A stretch of 46,237 nucleotides of DNA from Brevibacillus fulvus (GTDB taxonomy: Bacteria > Bacillota > Bacilli > Brevibacillales > Brevibacillaceae), in contig NZ_JAFBEB010000022.1 in assembly GCF_016908525.1 (NCBI RefSeq), forward strand, positions 1 through 46,237, in the 5' to 3' direction. Below are positions 29,019 to 38,071 of the stretch, piece after piece. The stretch's first letter is position 1. The number at the start of each line of letters is the position of its first letter. The notes under the pieces were generated by a model. The model was given only the letters and a program-made list of their open reading frames with translations. It was not told the DNA's origin and ran no database searches. The position numbers and the translations under genes were made by a program.

Positions 29019-29252
29019 CTACCGTCTCCCCCCTCGTCTTCGAAATTTACGCATCCCAGATTGCTCTTGATTTTGTCCTCTTAATTTCGCGCGTCGGTTC
29101 TCCACTTCCTTATTGGCTTCTACCCATTCTTTTAGATCGGGTAAAGTTTCATTGAGCCAATCATGAGGGCTTGAATAGGGCATAGAAGAAGCAAGAGCCA
29201 CCGCAATAACGCGGAGGCCCTTTTTAATATTCCCTTCTATCCCCGTCGCAAT
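29019..29252 (-). CDS. tail assembly chaperone, -1 frameshift extension (gpE'-like)
   Basis: 77 codons in the -1 frame from the slippery site to the TAG just before the tape-measure start; it has no useful start of its own. The frame stays open from the TTTTTTA heptamer (29252-29258 on the minus strand) to the end and encodes SSMPYSSPHDWLNETLPDLKEW and a very basic tail (GMRKFRRRGGRR). Fused to gpE it gives a 191-aa chaperone that loads the tape measure. Confidence 0.8.
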   Translation of the reverse strand: MATGIEGNIKKGLRVIAVALASSMPYSSPHDWLNETLPDLKEWVEANKEVENRRAKLRGQNQEQSGMRKFRRRGGRR

Positions 29253-29593
29253 AAAAAATTCTCTGCCATCTGCGTAACAATGGTAAAGTCGTCAGCCTTC
29301 AATTTGTCAAACAGTTCTGGTGTCACGCCGGCAGCCTTTGCCGCAACAGCAATTTGATACGATAAAGACAAGGCTCGTCCAGGATGAATCTCCTGTGGAT
29401 CGATTCGTCTGGCCTGTTTTGCACATAGAATCAGGTCTTTCCCTGTTAAATCATCAAAACGCAAATCCAATTCGGTAATCGTCTCCCCATCAAACTGGAT
29501 CGGCGTAGATAGTCTATATACGGTATCTTCTGCTACCTGTTTTTCCGCTTTTTCTTGATTTGACGCCATTTCGTTACTCTGCATTTCCATCAT
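29237..29593 (-). CDS. tail assembly chaperone (P2 gpE-like)
   Basis: 118 aa. IQFDGETITELDLRFDDLTGKDLI...AKQARR is the signature of the gpE/TAC_7 family. The last codons are AAT TTT TTA TTG: the T-TTT-TTA sequence is a canonical -1 slippery site. A stem AAGGGCC...GGCTCTT with one mismatch lies about 28 bases downstream. GGAGGAG precedes the ATG. Confidence 0.9.
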   Translation of the reverse strand: MMEMQSNEMASNQEKAEKQVAEDTVYRLSTPIQFDGETITELDLRFDDLTGKDLILCAKQARRIDPQEIHPGRALSLSYQIAVAAKAAGVTPELFDKLKADDFTIVTQMAENFLLRRG

Positions 29594-29602
29594 AAACTCC
29601 TC

Positions 29603-30124
29603 CTACATGCCAAGATTTGAACGTACTTTGGCTAGGTAATCTACCCCATCAATCACACAAACGTAGTTGAATTTGTCGATTTCAACCACTGTTTCACCAT
29701 CAATTAACACTTTGAGATACACCACTTCCAACTCGTTTGAGTTGTCCATGGTAGATCCTTTTGCAAAACTTCCAAGTGGCGTATTTTTGGGGATGCCGCG
29801 AACGGTAATTTTCACCGGAACCTGGTCGTATGTCCCTGTTTTTTTATCAATCCGCTGAATAGAGCCGCGGAAGTCAATATGGTGAATTTCCTGCCTTGCG
29901 AGACTGAAATTTGCCTTTTCCAAGACGCGCCAGTTAATCGTTACCGTCATGGAAGAAAAGTGCCCCAAAATCGGGCTATCGATTTCACCGGCAATTCCGG
30001 CACCGCTAATGGTTTCCGTCATTGATTCAAGGTCAGGCAGGTCAACATCGGCCACGCCCAGATAATCAGTCCCATTAAGGTAGGCGTTGAAATCATTCAG
30101 AATCGCCGAGATTTGTTCTGACAT
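29603..30124 (-). CDS. tail tube protein (P2 FII-like)
   Basis: 173 aa. YLNGTDYLGVADVDLPDLE and ETISGAGIAGEIDSPILGHFSSMTVTINWRV fit the Phage_tube family of contractile tails. It polymerises around the tape measure. Follows the sheath gene by 12 bases. Confidence 0.95.
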   Translation of the reverse strand: MSEQISAILNDFNAYLNGTDYLGVADVDLPDLESMTETISGAGIAGEIDSPILGHFSSMTVTINWRVLEKANFSLARQEIHHIDFRGSIQRIDKKTGTYDQVPVKITVRGIPKNTPLGSFAKGSTMDNSNELEVVYLKVLIDGETVVEIDKFNYVCVIDGVDYLAKVRSNLGM

Positions 30125-30136
30125 GTGTTACCCTCC

Positions 30137-31588
30137 TTACGCTGCAAGGGCAGCCAGATAAGATGTGTCGTACTCCAAAATAAAGCTGATGCTTTGTGCT
30201 GGTGAAGGCGGAGTCAAGAACACACGGAATTTGATGTGCCCTGCCATCAATTCGGTGTCAGGGTTGTCCTCCCGGCGAAACTCGACACGTCCACCCAACA
30301 AGTAACCGGAAGAGGTTAGGCCGTTGAGCCAAATGTTCACGCCGTCCGTTACCGTTTCGATCAGCCGTTTGTTGGTCGGGTCATCAACTTTGCTCCAGTA
30401 GGTCAAAATTAGTGAGTTGATGACAAAGTCGAACATACGACGTACTGGGATCAGGCTGTCCTTCGGATCTGTGACTGCAGGGAAAGCGCCAGTGAAGTTC
30501 CCCCACGTTTTCCACCCGCCGATAAAATTAAGAGCAGTCGCAATGCCTTGATTGTTGAGGTAGTTCGCCTCTTCCAGACCCAAGAACACTTCCGTTCCAT
30601 CTTTAAGTACAGCAGCGTTCGCCTTTAGCGCCTTGTTCGATGGTGACGCATACGGAATACCGCTATTTGCCGCGTCTGTCGCCCCTATTGCTCCGGCCAA
30701 TTGCGTCGAGAAATGATATTTTTTTCCACCCATGGCCACCATTGGCCACAGAGGAACTTGGCGTGAATTCGTGTAGTTGTTACTGTTTTTCCAGGCCGGC
30801 GCATCCGCATATTGTTTCACGGTATCCGAGGGCAGGTCTGTCAGGGCTAACGCATTGAAAACGCCGTTGATGTTGCTTGCTTTGGCGGTCATTACGGCAG
30901 CTACCAGTGGATCTTGAGAGTAGCCGGGGGCCAGAATCAAACCCGGCACCAGACCGAATCGTGGGAATACCTCTTTGACCAATTCCAGTCCAGTCAAGTT
31001 CCCGTTGCTGTCCACGCCACCAATGATATCCGTGCTATCTACCGCTGACGGGTCCAGCATATCGTAACTAATCAGCACAGATGTCGCGTTGCCAATCGCT
31101 CCGCCTGTTTTTACAGACACCACCAGATGACCGTCATCATTGAAGGAAAGCGTGTAATCGGTATCGCGCGTATAGGTAACGCTTGGTTCCGTTGCCGATT
31201 GTACCTCAACGCTCTCAAGCAGGATTCCCTCCACTTCCACGGTAGCGATCCCTTTCGTCACATTGACGGCCGTAGGAGGAACCGTTGTTTTATGGACCGC
31301 GGGATCCAGTACGTTGATCAACACGACAGGTGCCAGATTAAACAAGCGGAAATGTGAGTCCATCACTTCACACAAGGAATTCTTCTCGAAATCGTCCGAA
31401 TACCCAAAGTTTGCTACCGCCTCTGCAAAAGAGTAGCAAAGCACCGGGACATTGACCGGCGGTGTATCTTTCGTGGACAGATTCACCGGAGCTGTGCCGA
31501 CTACGACAGGCAAGCTTGCGGTAGCCTCTACTGGGGTAAGCAGCGAAGTGGAGACCTCGCTGCCCGATACGCCATGATTAATTTCCAT
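30137..31588 (-). CDS. tail sheath protein
   Basis: 483 aa. It starts HGVSGSEVSTSLLTPVEATASLPVVVGTAPVN (two segments) and has the C-terminal sheath domain (GFDxxF-like MFDFVINSLILTYWSKVDDPTNKRLIETVTDGVNIWL). Contraction of this sheath drives the tube into the cell, which makes the phage a myovirus. Confidence 0.95.
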   Translation of the reverse strand: MEINHGVSGSEVSTSLLTPVEATASLPVVVGTAPVNLSTKDTPPVNVPVLCYSFAEAVANFGYSDDFEKNSLCEVMDSHFRLFNLAPVVLINVLDPAVHKTTVPPTAVNVTKGIATVEVEGILLESVEVQSATEPSVTYTRDTDYTLSFNDDGHLVVSVKTGGAIGNATSVLISYDMLDPSAVDSTDIIGGVDSNGNLTGLELVKEVFPRFGLVPGLILAPGYSQDPLVAAVMTAKASNINGVFNALALTDLPSDTVKQYADAPAWKNSNNYTNSRQVPLWPMVAMGGKKYHFSTQLAGAIGATDAANSGIPYASPSNKALKANAAVLKDGTEVFLGLEEANYLNNQGIATALNFIGGWKTWGNFTGAFPAVTDPKDSLIPVRRMFDFVINSLILTYWSKVDDPTNKRLIETVTDGVNIWLNGLTSSGYLLGGRVEFRREDNPDTELMAGHIKFRVFLTPPSPAQSISFILEYDTSYLAALAA

Positions 31589-31592
31589 TTGC

Positions 31593-31940
31593 CTACTCCT
31601 TTCTGCTTAACGCCTGATATGCTTGCTGTATTGCCGTTCCCTTGTGCTGCAGTTCTGCTTGTGCCTCCAACAGCTGCTCAATCGGGACGATCAGCGTATC
31701 GACTTGCGGATATGTGTTCCTGATCCCATCAAGATGCTTCGGGATCCCATCCCGAAAAACCGTATGTTGTGCCAGAAAACCACCTGGCAGTGTTGGACCG
31801 ATGTAAATTAGTTGATTTTTTTCCCGTTTTTCTTGCGGTGCAGATTCCTGTCTGTCCTCTTCCACCACTTCCTGAGCTGGTTCCGTAGTTTCCGTTTTCT
31901 CAGCCTTCATATTTACAGCTTCTGTTTGTTTCCTACTCAA
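31593..31940 (-). CDS. small tail-region protein before sheath
   Basis: 115 aa from a TTG preceded by AGGAGG at 9 bases; it overlaps the stop of the preceding gene. The N-terminal half is acidic and low complexity; the second half has IYIGPTLPGGFLAQHTVFRDGIP then a helix (LIVPIEQLLEAQAELQ). Proteins of this kind precede the sheath gene in many Firmicute myophages; role unknown. Confidence 0.75.
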   Translation of the reverse strand: MSRKQTEAVNMKAEKTETTEPAQEVVEEDRQESAPQEKREKNQLIYIGPTLPGGFLAQHTVFRDGIPKHLDGIRNTYPQVDTLIVPIEQLLEAQAELQHKGTAIQQAYQALSRKE

Positions 31941-32406
31941 ACAAATGCACCTCCTGTTGAACTTGCGGCAGCATCCAGGTGGTTTGCATACCGCCAAAAT
32001 AGTAAGGGTGATTCTTCCCATCCTCGTCGATGGCCCAATCAAACGGGTAGCTGATTTGGTAGCGTTTATCGATGATCTTTTTAGCAAAAAGGTGAATTTT
32101 CAGGCGGGTAATGGCGTTTAGGACGTCCTTATATCCCTGGAAGTTGAGCGAATCATCCCATATGCCGAAGAAAATGAGAACATTGCACGTTTCCGGATCA
32201 GTCAAGGCGGATAGATTACCCTCCTGAAGCCGGACGATAGCATACGGAAAGGGATCATCATCTTGATCGGATCGTTTCCCCGGAACAAATTGCGAGTAGA
32301 CATTCAACGCCACTTCCTCGCCTTTGCTATTTTTGAGCCTTGTGTCCGCAAAAAGAGCCTTGATCTCTTCGACCAAGGCCACTTGCAGCAAATACGGCGT
32401 GCTCAT
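31933..32406 (-). CDS. tail terminator / head-tail completion protein
   Basis: 157 aa. VEEIKALFADTRLKNSKGEEVALNVYSQFVP...FPYAIVRLQEG...VLIFFGIWDDSLNFQGYKDVLNAITRLKIHLF is a neck-protein-like alpha/beta fold. Its ATG overlaps the stop of the gpZ-like gene. It sits where P2 keeps tail completion proteins. Confidence 0.75.
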   Translation of the reverse strand: MSTPYLLQVALVEEIKALFADTRLKNSKGEEVALNVYSQFVPGKRSDQDDDPFPYAIVRLQEGNLSALTDPETCNVLIFFGIWDDSLNFQGYKDVLNAITRLKIHLFAKKIIDKRYQISYPFDWAIDEDGKNHPYYFGGMQTTWMLPQVQQEVHLFE

Positions 32407-32996
32407 CCGTTCCCCTCCAAAACGCGCTTGATTTCATGCTCAAGCCGCTTCTCAAATACTTTTGCCGCCTCGGATTCCAATTTGCTTCGGACTCCCTCAT
32501 TTTCCAGCATAACGGGAACAGGAGGGCCAAAAAGACGCTTGATCGGCAGCTCGGTCCACTGTCCGTCGCTTCTTTTCCGATGCGATGTTCTTCCTTTTGC
32601 ACGCTCAAATACCCGATTTCCCTGAACATTGGCAACGAACGCGCTGAGTAACCCCTTCATACTATTGTCTTTTCTAACCTGGACTTTCAGGCTTTTTGGT
32701 CGTTTTCCGGGGCGTGGCTGTGTAGGACGGATGCTAAACTTCTCCAGCCCCAGTGCATTACCGCGTGAAACGACAGCTGCTGCGATGCGTTTGCTGGTAG
32801 CGCGGCTGATTGTCATCGTGCTTTTTATCTCGCTGGCTTTGATAACGTAGGAGTTCCGCACCTCTTTGGCAGCATTGGTTTTCAAGTTAGAAGCAGCTCG
32901 GTTAATCGCACGGTAAAGCACCACAGGAGCCTTTTTCCGATACTGGCCAAGCCGATCCTCTACTTCCTTCAGCTTGCTTGCATCGATCGTAATCAT
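32403..32996 (-). CDS. minor tail protein Z-like (tail completion)
   Basis: 197 aa. VLYRAINRAASNLKTNAAKEVRNSYVIKASEIKSTMTISRAT (in parts) is the recurrent signature of minor tail protein Z/HK97 gp10-like proteins. Basic throughout (KRPKSLKVQVRKD). The end overlaps the next gene. Confidence 0.85.
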   Translation of the reverse strand: MITIDASKLKEVEDRLGQYRKKAPVVLYRAINRAASNLKTNAAKEVRNSYVIKASEIKSTMTISRATSKRIAAAVVSRGNALGLEKFSIRPTQPRPGKRPKSLKVQVRKDNSMKGLLSAFVANVQGNRVFERAKGRTSHRKRSDGQWTELPIKRLFGPPVPVMLENEGVRSKLESEAAKVFEKRLEHEIKRVLEGNG

Positions 32997-33316
32997 GATC
33001 GAGTCGCCGCCAATGCTATAGTGTATGAAAAAGCATCTTCCTGGACGGACGTAACACGGTATTGCTTTCCGTCCATAGTCAGGAAGCCATCGATGGCCGG
33101 CCGGCCGGCGAAGTCTTCACGCTTCGCGTAAAACAGAATTTCAGCATCGTGGATGCCATCGTCCGGGTTGGTCGTATTTGCCTTGCGTCTCGTGAGCTCT
33201 TCATGGTCGATCACAATGCAGATATCCCTGCCGCCGACATGGTGGATCTCACCAAATTCATCAGGATTGAAGAACACCAGTCGAGTGTCTTGTGCGACAT
33301 AATCTTTGAAATTCAT
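32993..33316 (-). CDS. head-tail joining protein (lambda FII-like position)
   Basis: 107 aa. FNPDEFGEIHHVGGRDICIVIDHEEL and DGFLTMDGKQYRVTSVQEDAFSYTIAL are the marks of the head-tail joining family found with lambda-type capsid genes. The ATG overlaps the stop of the preceding gene (ATGA). Confidence 0.8.
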   Translation of the reverse strand: MNFKDYVAQDTRLVFFNPDEFGEIHHVGGRDICIVIDHEELTRRKANTTNPDDGIHDAEILFYAKREDFAGRPAIDGFLTMDGKQYRVTSVQEDAFSYTIALAATRS

Positions 33317-33693
33317 TCGACGATCACATCATCCGCATCCAAGGTTGGCGGCTGCACATCCGCATTTTCAAGCCAATCATTCAGCAGCTTAACCGCCGTT
33401 TTCCTCGGTTCCGGTTTTGCAAGTTCAGCTTCGAGGACTCTTTCCACTTCCTCAAATCCTGCATCCTCCAGGAACTTTTTGAGTTCTTCAATCGTCATGT
33501 CAGGCTGGGGATTCGAAATTGCATCTCCTTCTCCTGTTCCCCCGCTGCTGTCGAGCGATTCGAAATGTACAGGGGCGAGTGCACCTGTAGCAATCAACCC
33601 CTTAACCTCGCGTTTTTCGGCATCAAAAAAGGAGCCTTTCGGATAAAAGACTCCTTTATGCTTTACCGTCCCTTTTTTCACTTCATATCTCAT
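33313..33693 (-). CDS. capsid-region protein with HeH/LEM-like C-terminus
   Basis: 126 aa from ATG at 33693 (AAGGAGGG upstream). The N-terminus (YEVKKGTVKHKGVFYPKGSFFDAEKREVKGLI in parts) is a small beta module that may bind the capsid. The end (MTIEELKKFLEDAGFEEVERVL...LLNDWLE) resembles the HeH/LEM DNA-binding helices seen in phage head genes. Likely a head-completion or connector protein. Confidence 0.75.
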   Translation of the reverse strand: MRYEVKKGTVKHKGVFYPKGSFFDAEKREVKGLIATGALAPVHFESLDSSGGTGEGDAISNPQPDMTIEELKKFLEDAGFEEVERVLEAELAKPEPRKTAVKLLNDWLENADVQPPTLDADDVIVE

Positions 33694-33707
33694 GGCCGGA
33701 TCCCTCC

Positions 33708-34844
33708 TTAACCTGTCACAGTATTGATCACGGCCCATGCACTCACGTCAAATGGTTTCGGGATCGGGCGGGACTTCACGATCAGCGATTTCGTATCTGT
33801 GTTTCGGTCGACGGTTACTTTTGTGGCGCGCGGTCCTTCAACTGTAACGTAATCGATCGAATCCTCCGGAATCATTGTCGTGGCACCGTAGAGTACCTCG
33901 CCAAGGTTCGTCGCACCAACGATCACCTTGTTCGCCTCGATGTACGGTTTGAGGGATTGGGTTGTTTCGTCATAGTACCATGCGATGTATTGGTACAAAT
34001 CGACCCCGAGCTCAGACAGCCGGCCAATGTATGCAAAACCGTTCCCGTTGCGGAGGCTCAGCTGCGGATTGATCATGCCGAATTGGGCGTATCGCAGATC
34101 CATGTATTTGTCCATGAAGTTGCTGTCTTTCCGCAGATTATTCCAAGCTCCTTCGCCCAGGATGACAATCGTCGGGTTGTATCCCGCCTGCCGTACCTTC
34201 GACACGGCGTTGTACAGATCCTCGTACTTGTCAGATGTCGCATCGCTCCACTGGTCTGCACCCGTGAGGTTGAGCACGTTGTCGAAGCCATAGTCAATGG
34301 TTTCAGTTCGCACCTGTGTTGCGCTGTCATCGACGTACCCGGTGATGGTTACAGTTCCGTTTTGGAGAAGATCGGCAAACATCGCTTCCTCTCGGCGCAC
34401 GATCATGTCATCCAGCTCTTGGTAGTCCCGCTGCATCAACGCCAACGCGCGCTCCTCTGGCGTCATACCACCAAACACCTGCTCACCTGGCAAACGGCCT
34501 TGAAGCAGCTTCGTATCGTATGGTGCAGAAAGCGCGATGTACGGCGGTTTATACACTTTTGTCTCGTATCCTTCGCGACGGATATTTACTGGCTTGGATC
34601 CCTCCGCAACAAACGGAGCGATTTTTTGGCGGTTTTTGTAAAAGTCCATCAAGACAGTTTCCGTAGGGAAGGTTGAAAACCCTGGGAAAAAGGTGGTGCG
34701 AAGAAACGTGGTGACCGGCATCCGCTTTTCGAATGCAGGTTGCATCGTTTGTGGTTCATAGATGTTGACATTTCCGCCGGTTACTGCCACGACGTTTTGC
34801 GGACGGAAAATTCGGTTTTGAATGGCGCTTTGTCTGATTTTCAT
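33708..34844 (-). CDS. major capsid protein (lambda gpE-like)
   Basis: 378 aa. FLRTTFFPGFSTFPTETVLMDFYKNRQKIAPFV (in parts), EEAMFADLLQNGTVTI, and VGATNLGEVLYGATT fit the Phage_cap_E family. Like lambda, it is encoded after a separate decoration protein. GGGTGATT precedes the ATG. Confidence 0.95.
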   Translation of the reverse strand: MKIRQSAIQNRIFRPQNVVAVTGGNVNIYEPQTMQPAFEKRMPVTTFLRTTFFPGFSTFPTETVLMDFYKNRQKIAPFVAEGSKPVNIRREGYETKVYKPPYIALSAPYDTKLLQGRLPGEQVFGGMTPEERALALMQRDYQELDDMIVRREEAMFADLLQNGTVTITGYVDDSATQVRTETIDYGFDNVLNLTGADQWSDATSDKYEDLYNAVSKVRQAGYNPTIVILGEGAWNNLRKDSNFMDKYMDLRYAQFGMINPQLSLRNGNGFAYIGRLSELGVDLYQYIAWYYDETTQSLKPYIEANKVIVGATNLGEVLYGATTMIPEDSIDYVTVEGPRATKVTVDRNTDTKSLIVKSRPIPKPFDVSAWAVINTVTG

Positions 34845-34862
34845 GGCTTAATCACCCTTTTC

Positions 34863-35222
34863 TTAATATTCCGTTTTGATGTAGATATTCCCATCCCGCA
34901 GTTCTTCTTTGTGGGCCTCAACGGTATCTCCGGCGGCCACACTCAGCGAATCGGCGTTAAACAGGCCAGACGTATAAACCACAGCCACCTGATCAGCGCC
35001 CGTGGTATCAAGGTCTTCAGCAAGGACCACGGATGCGACTTGACTACCATCTGCGGAAGCTTTATTCACCAGCTTGTACTTTCCATCGGCTGTTACCTTC
35101 CCAAGGATGGAGCCGGTCTTCAGGACACCCTGGCCGGCAAGAACAGTAACGGAAGAAGTCATGGCAGGGATCTCTGTCCCGGCAAACAACGTGCGATTCT
35201 CTACAGTTCCAAAATCAGGCAT
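34863..35222 (-). CDS. head decoration protein (lambda gpD-like)
   Basis: 119 aa. VTVLAGQGVLKTGSILGKVTADGKY and VVLAEDLDTTGADQVAVVYTSGLFN are typical of gpD trimers, which clamp the expanded capsid. AAAAGGAGG precedes the ATG. Confidence 0.9.
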   Translation of the reverse strand: MPDFGTVENRTLFAGTEIPAMTSSVTVLAGQGVLKTGSILGKVTADGKYKLVNKASADGSQVASVVLAEDLDTTGADQVAVVYTSGLFNADSLSVAAGDTVEAHKEELRDGNIYIKTEY

Positions 35223-35245
35223 GGTTTGTTACCTCCTTTTCACTT

Positions 35246-35722
35246 TTACAGTCGGCCCATATGCGAGCTTGCTGCAATTTGGGCGAAGATGGCGTTTACG
35301 TCTTTGATATTGTTCAAGTCGTATTCTTTTTCATTCCCTTGGTGTTGTGCTTGGGCCAGCACACCTTCTGTTCCCGCTGTTTTGTTGGCCTGTATTGCAG
35401 CTTCAAATATACCGGTATTGCGCATCTTGCCTTCTTTCATCGCACGGAAAGCAAGCTGTTCAGCTGTCATCGGGTTGTCGCCATATTTGGCCTCGTTCAC
35501 CAGTTCCGGATCGATGTTGGCTGCGATTTCATCGATTGCTTTCAACCGCGCGCGCTCTTGGGCCGCAAAATCAATTGTGTTTACAATCGGTGTTGCCGCA
35601 GGTGCAGGTGTTGGATGAGAGGGTGGAGATGTTACCGCGACAGGAGCATCTGCAACAGGTGCCGAGTTGACAGGAGTCTGTACCGCGTTCGTTACATTTG
35701 GTGCTTGCGTTGGTACTTGCAT
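35246..35722 (-). CDS. possible internal scaffold protein (Nu3-like)
   Basis: 158 aa nested in the protease gene in the same frame. The ATG at 35722 (MQVPTQAPNV...) has GGAAGG exactly 9 bases upstream, a good internal ribosome site, and begins at the junction between the protease domain and the low-complexity tail. Lambda makes its scaffold Nu3 in this way from gene C. Confidence 0.5.
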   Translation of the reverse strand: MQVPTQAPNVTNAVQTPVNSAPVADAPVAVTSPPSHPTPAPAATPIVNTIDFAAQERARLKAIDEIAANIDPELVNEAKYGDNPMTAEQLAFRAMKEGKMRNTGIFEAAIQANKTAGTEGVLAQAQHQGNEKEYDLNNIKDVNAIFAQIAASSHMGRL

Positions 35723-36415
35723 AGGATCCATCCTTCCAGGTTTGTTTTGTAATATCGGATTGCCTATCAGCTTATCCATTTCAAAGCTAAGTGAGTTGAC
35801 AATCACGTATTTACCAGCGTTAACGACTTCGATCTGTTTGTCATACAGGATCTCGTCGGCGAAGCCCATTTCTACGGCTTCCTTTGCGGTCAGGTACGTT
35901 TGCCTGCTCATCATCTTTGAAATTTCTTTTTCGGTGATATTGGATTTTGCAGCGTAGGCGGCAATAATCCCGTTTTTAACTTGGTCAAGCAAATCTTTCA
36001 TGCCGTCCAAGTCCTGGGCATTAAAATACCCGCTAATTCCAATCAACGGGTCGTGAATCATAAGCGTTGAGTTTACTGGCATTTTCACTACATCACCAGC
36101 CATTGCAATGATTGATGCTGCTGATGCTGCAATGCCATCAATATACACGGTGATGTTTGCTGGATTACGCTTCAGCACATTGTGAATCGTGTGCGCTGCA
36201 TACACATCGCCGCCGTCGCTATTGATATACACATTGATGTTTTTCTTTGTACCAAGGGCATTGAGTTCTCGGATAAACTCGACTTGATCAGTCGCTTCCA
36301 TTCCGAACCACTCGTAAATCCACCCATCGCCGTTCGTAATTGTCCCATATACATACAGGTCAGCATTATCAGTGTCAGTGTTCACCAGATTCCAAAATTT
36401 AAGTTTGGGCGCCAT
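35246..36415 (-). CDS. ClpP-type head maturation protease with scaffold tail
   Basis: 389 aa from ATG at 36415. The N-terminal two thirds are ClpP/S49-like: INSDGGDVYAAHTIHNVL, then YIDGIAASAASIIAMAG with the catalytic Ser, and MIHDP with the catalytic His. The C-terminal 160 residues are low complexity (Pro/Ala/Val-rich, then a coiled RARLKAIDEIAANI end), suited to scaffolding. Thus it likely clears its own scaffold during head maturation, as in lambda C/Nu3. Confidence 0.9.
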   Translation of the reverse strand: MAPKLKFWNLVNTDTDNADLYVYGTITNGDGWIYEWFGMEATDQVEFIRELNALGTKKNINVYINSDGGDVYAAHTIHNVLKRNPANITVYIDGIAASAASIIAMAGDVVKMPVNSTLMIHDPLIGISGYFNAQDLDGMKDLLDQVKNGIIAAYAAKSNITEKEISKMMSRQTYLTAKEAVEMGFADEILYDKQIEVVNAGKYVIVNSLSFEMDKLIGNPILQNKPGRMDPMQVPTQAPNVTNAVQTPVNSAPVADAPVAVTSPPSHPTPAPAATPIVNTIDFAAQERARLKAIDEIAANIDPELVNEAKYGDNPMTAEQLAFRAMKEGKMRNTGIFEAAIQANKTAGTEGVLAQAQHQGNEKEYDLNNIKDVNAIFAQIAASSHMGRL

Positions 36416-38054
36416 TTCTATTCTCACCTCCTTCGCTCAATGGTTTGGCTGTTGACTGTGGAATTCCTTGGAGAGCCTCCCATTCCCGTTTCAGGACTTC
36501 TATGTTCGTATCCCAATCCATTCCTGTCAGTTCTGCCGTCTCGCGTTCGTGTGTGCTGAATCCGTTGTTAATGCGCATCACAGCAGCCTGAACTTCTTTC
36601 GTTGGGTCGATCTGTCCCGGTGACGGTCCGATCCAAATAGCCTGGCTCCAAAGTTTTCGCTTTATGGGGTCGGTAAAAAAACCGGGCGCCTGAATTCTCC
36701 CGGTGGCCACAGCCTCAAACAACCAGGTTTCATAGACTGGCTGACAGAAATCATGGGCAAACCAGTCGCGCCGATCACGAAAAGGACGCCATGCCTGCAG
36801 TAATGCCGCTCGGCTTGCGGAATAACTGGAATTGAATACGCCGAGAAGCATCTCATACGGTATGTCAAGTGCAGCGCCTACCAGCTGCGCCATCGCTTTT
36901 GTGAATGCCTCGAATCCAGCAACAGGGTGTTTGGGATCGCCAAACTGTACATTTTCGCCAGGTCCCAAAACATTCATCGTACCTGGCCCCATTTCATAGC
37001 TTGCGATTCTTTCCTCCGGGGAAAGGCTGGTCTGATCCTCCTCGGGGATTGCATCACCAAACGGGAGGTCATTCTTGTCACCTTCCGTCGTGATAAACGC
37101 TGTGAAGAAGCTATTGATGATGGCAGCTGCAATCTCCGCTTCCGTGTACCGACTGATTTGCTTCAGCTGCTCAATCACGGGGGACAGATAGGGAACGCCG
37201 CGATACTGTTCAGCTCTTTCTGGGTCCATGATGAAAAGAACGTTTGGCAATCCGCTCACCGGGTTGTAGGCTTCAACGCGCGCCCACTCTATCGTTTTGC
37301 GAGTTGGCAAGAGGCTGTTTGGATACCGGTTGCTTATCCAGAAGGCTACAACCTTTCCATTTTCGTCTGTCTCCACGCCATTTTGGATCTTGCCGCCGTT
37401 TGGCAACTCGATATATTCGTTGACAGAGAAATCGGATACGCCGAAAACCGCAGATGTGTTAGACGAAACAGAAGCCGGCGTGTTCAGACGATCAGCTTCG
37501 ATCAGATGCAAACGAAGACGATAAGGGTTCATACCCTCTGGTCGATCAGCGTATTTCGTAACAGAAAGCGAGTCACCGTTGAGCAGCCAGCCGGTCAACA
37601 TTATCCTCTGGGCGTCATAAAAATCGTTCAGCCCAGTGTTGTCCACTTTCGACTCTGCCCACAGTTTGAACTCAAACTCGGTCCTCTCTTCCCACTCCTT
37701 TGCCTGCTCCGGTGTCAATCCAAGCATCCGATAATTCAATTGACACTTCAGTTCCAAACCTGAGCCCAATACGTTGGACTGATTTTTTTTGATTGCGCTG
37801 GTGGCGAGCCCGCCGCCCATATAAAGATCGCGGCTCCGCTCCCGAAGCAAGCTTAGATTTTCCCCCACATCCTCCTGCGGGCTTCGACTTGTACTTTTCC
37901 ATCCTTGCATGGATTTTTTCTTCCTACTCGCTCCATTGTGCGAGTATCCGCTGTTCGTGAATCGTTGTAGCAGTGATAGCCTTGCGCGGGCATATTCACG
38001 TCGCAAAGCTGTAGTTGGGGAAACCCAGGCTATCGTTTTATCGATGAAATTCAC
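36399..38054 (-). CDS. portal protein, lambda family
   Basis: 551 aa with a GTG start (AAAGGGGTGA upstream). NLSLLRERSRDLYMGGGLATSAIKKNQSNVLGSGLEL and RGVPYLSPVIEQLKQISRYTEAEIAAA (each in parts) are the signature of lambda gpB-type portals. It forms the dodecameric DNA gate. The end overlaps the protease start. Confidence 0.95.
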   Translation of the reverse strand: MNFIDKTIAWVSPTTALRREYARARLSLLQRFTNSGYSHNGASRKKKSMQGWKSTSRSPQEDVGENLSLLRERSRDLYMGGGLATSAIKKNQSNVLGSGLELKCQLNYRMLGLTPEQAKEWEERTEFEFKLWAESKVDNTGLNDFYDAQRIMLTGWLLNGDSLSVTKYADRPEGMNPYRLRLHLIEADRLNTPASVSSNTSAVFGVSDFSVNEYIELPNGGKIQNGVETDENGKVVAFWISNRYPNSLLPTRKTIEWARVEAYNPVSGLPNVLFIMDPERAEQYRGVPYLSPVIEQLKQISRYTEAEIAAAIINSFFTAFITTEGDKNDLPFGDAIPEEDQTSLSPEERIASYEMGPGTMNVLGPGENVQFGDPKHPVAGFEAFTKAMAQLVGAALDIPYEMLLGVFNSSYSASRAALLQAWRPFRDRRDWFAHDFCQPVYETWLFEAVATGRIQAPGFFTDPIKRKLWSQAIWIGPSPGQIDPTKEVQAAVMRINNGFSTHERETAELTGMDWDTNIEVLKREWEALQGIPQSTAKPLSEGGENRNGAQT

Positions 38055-38071
38055 AAATTACATCACCCCTT

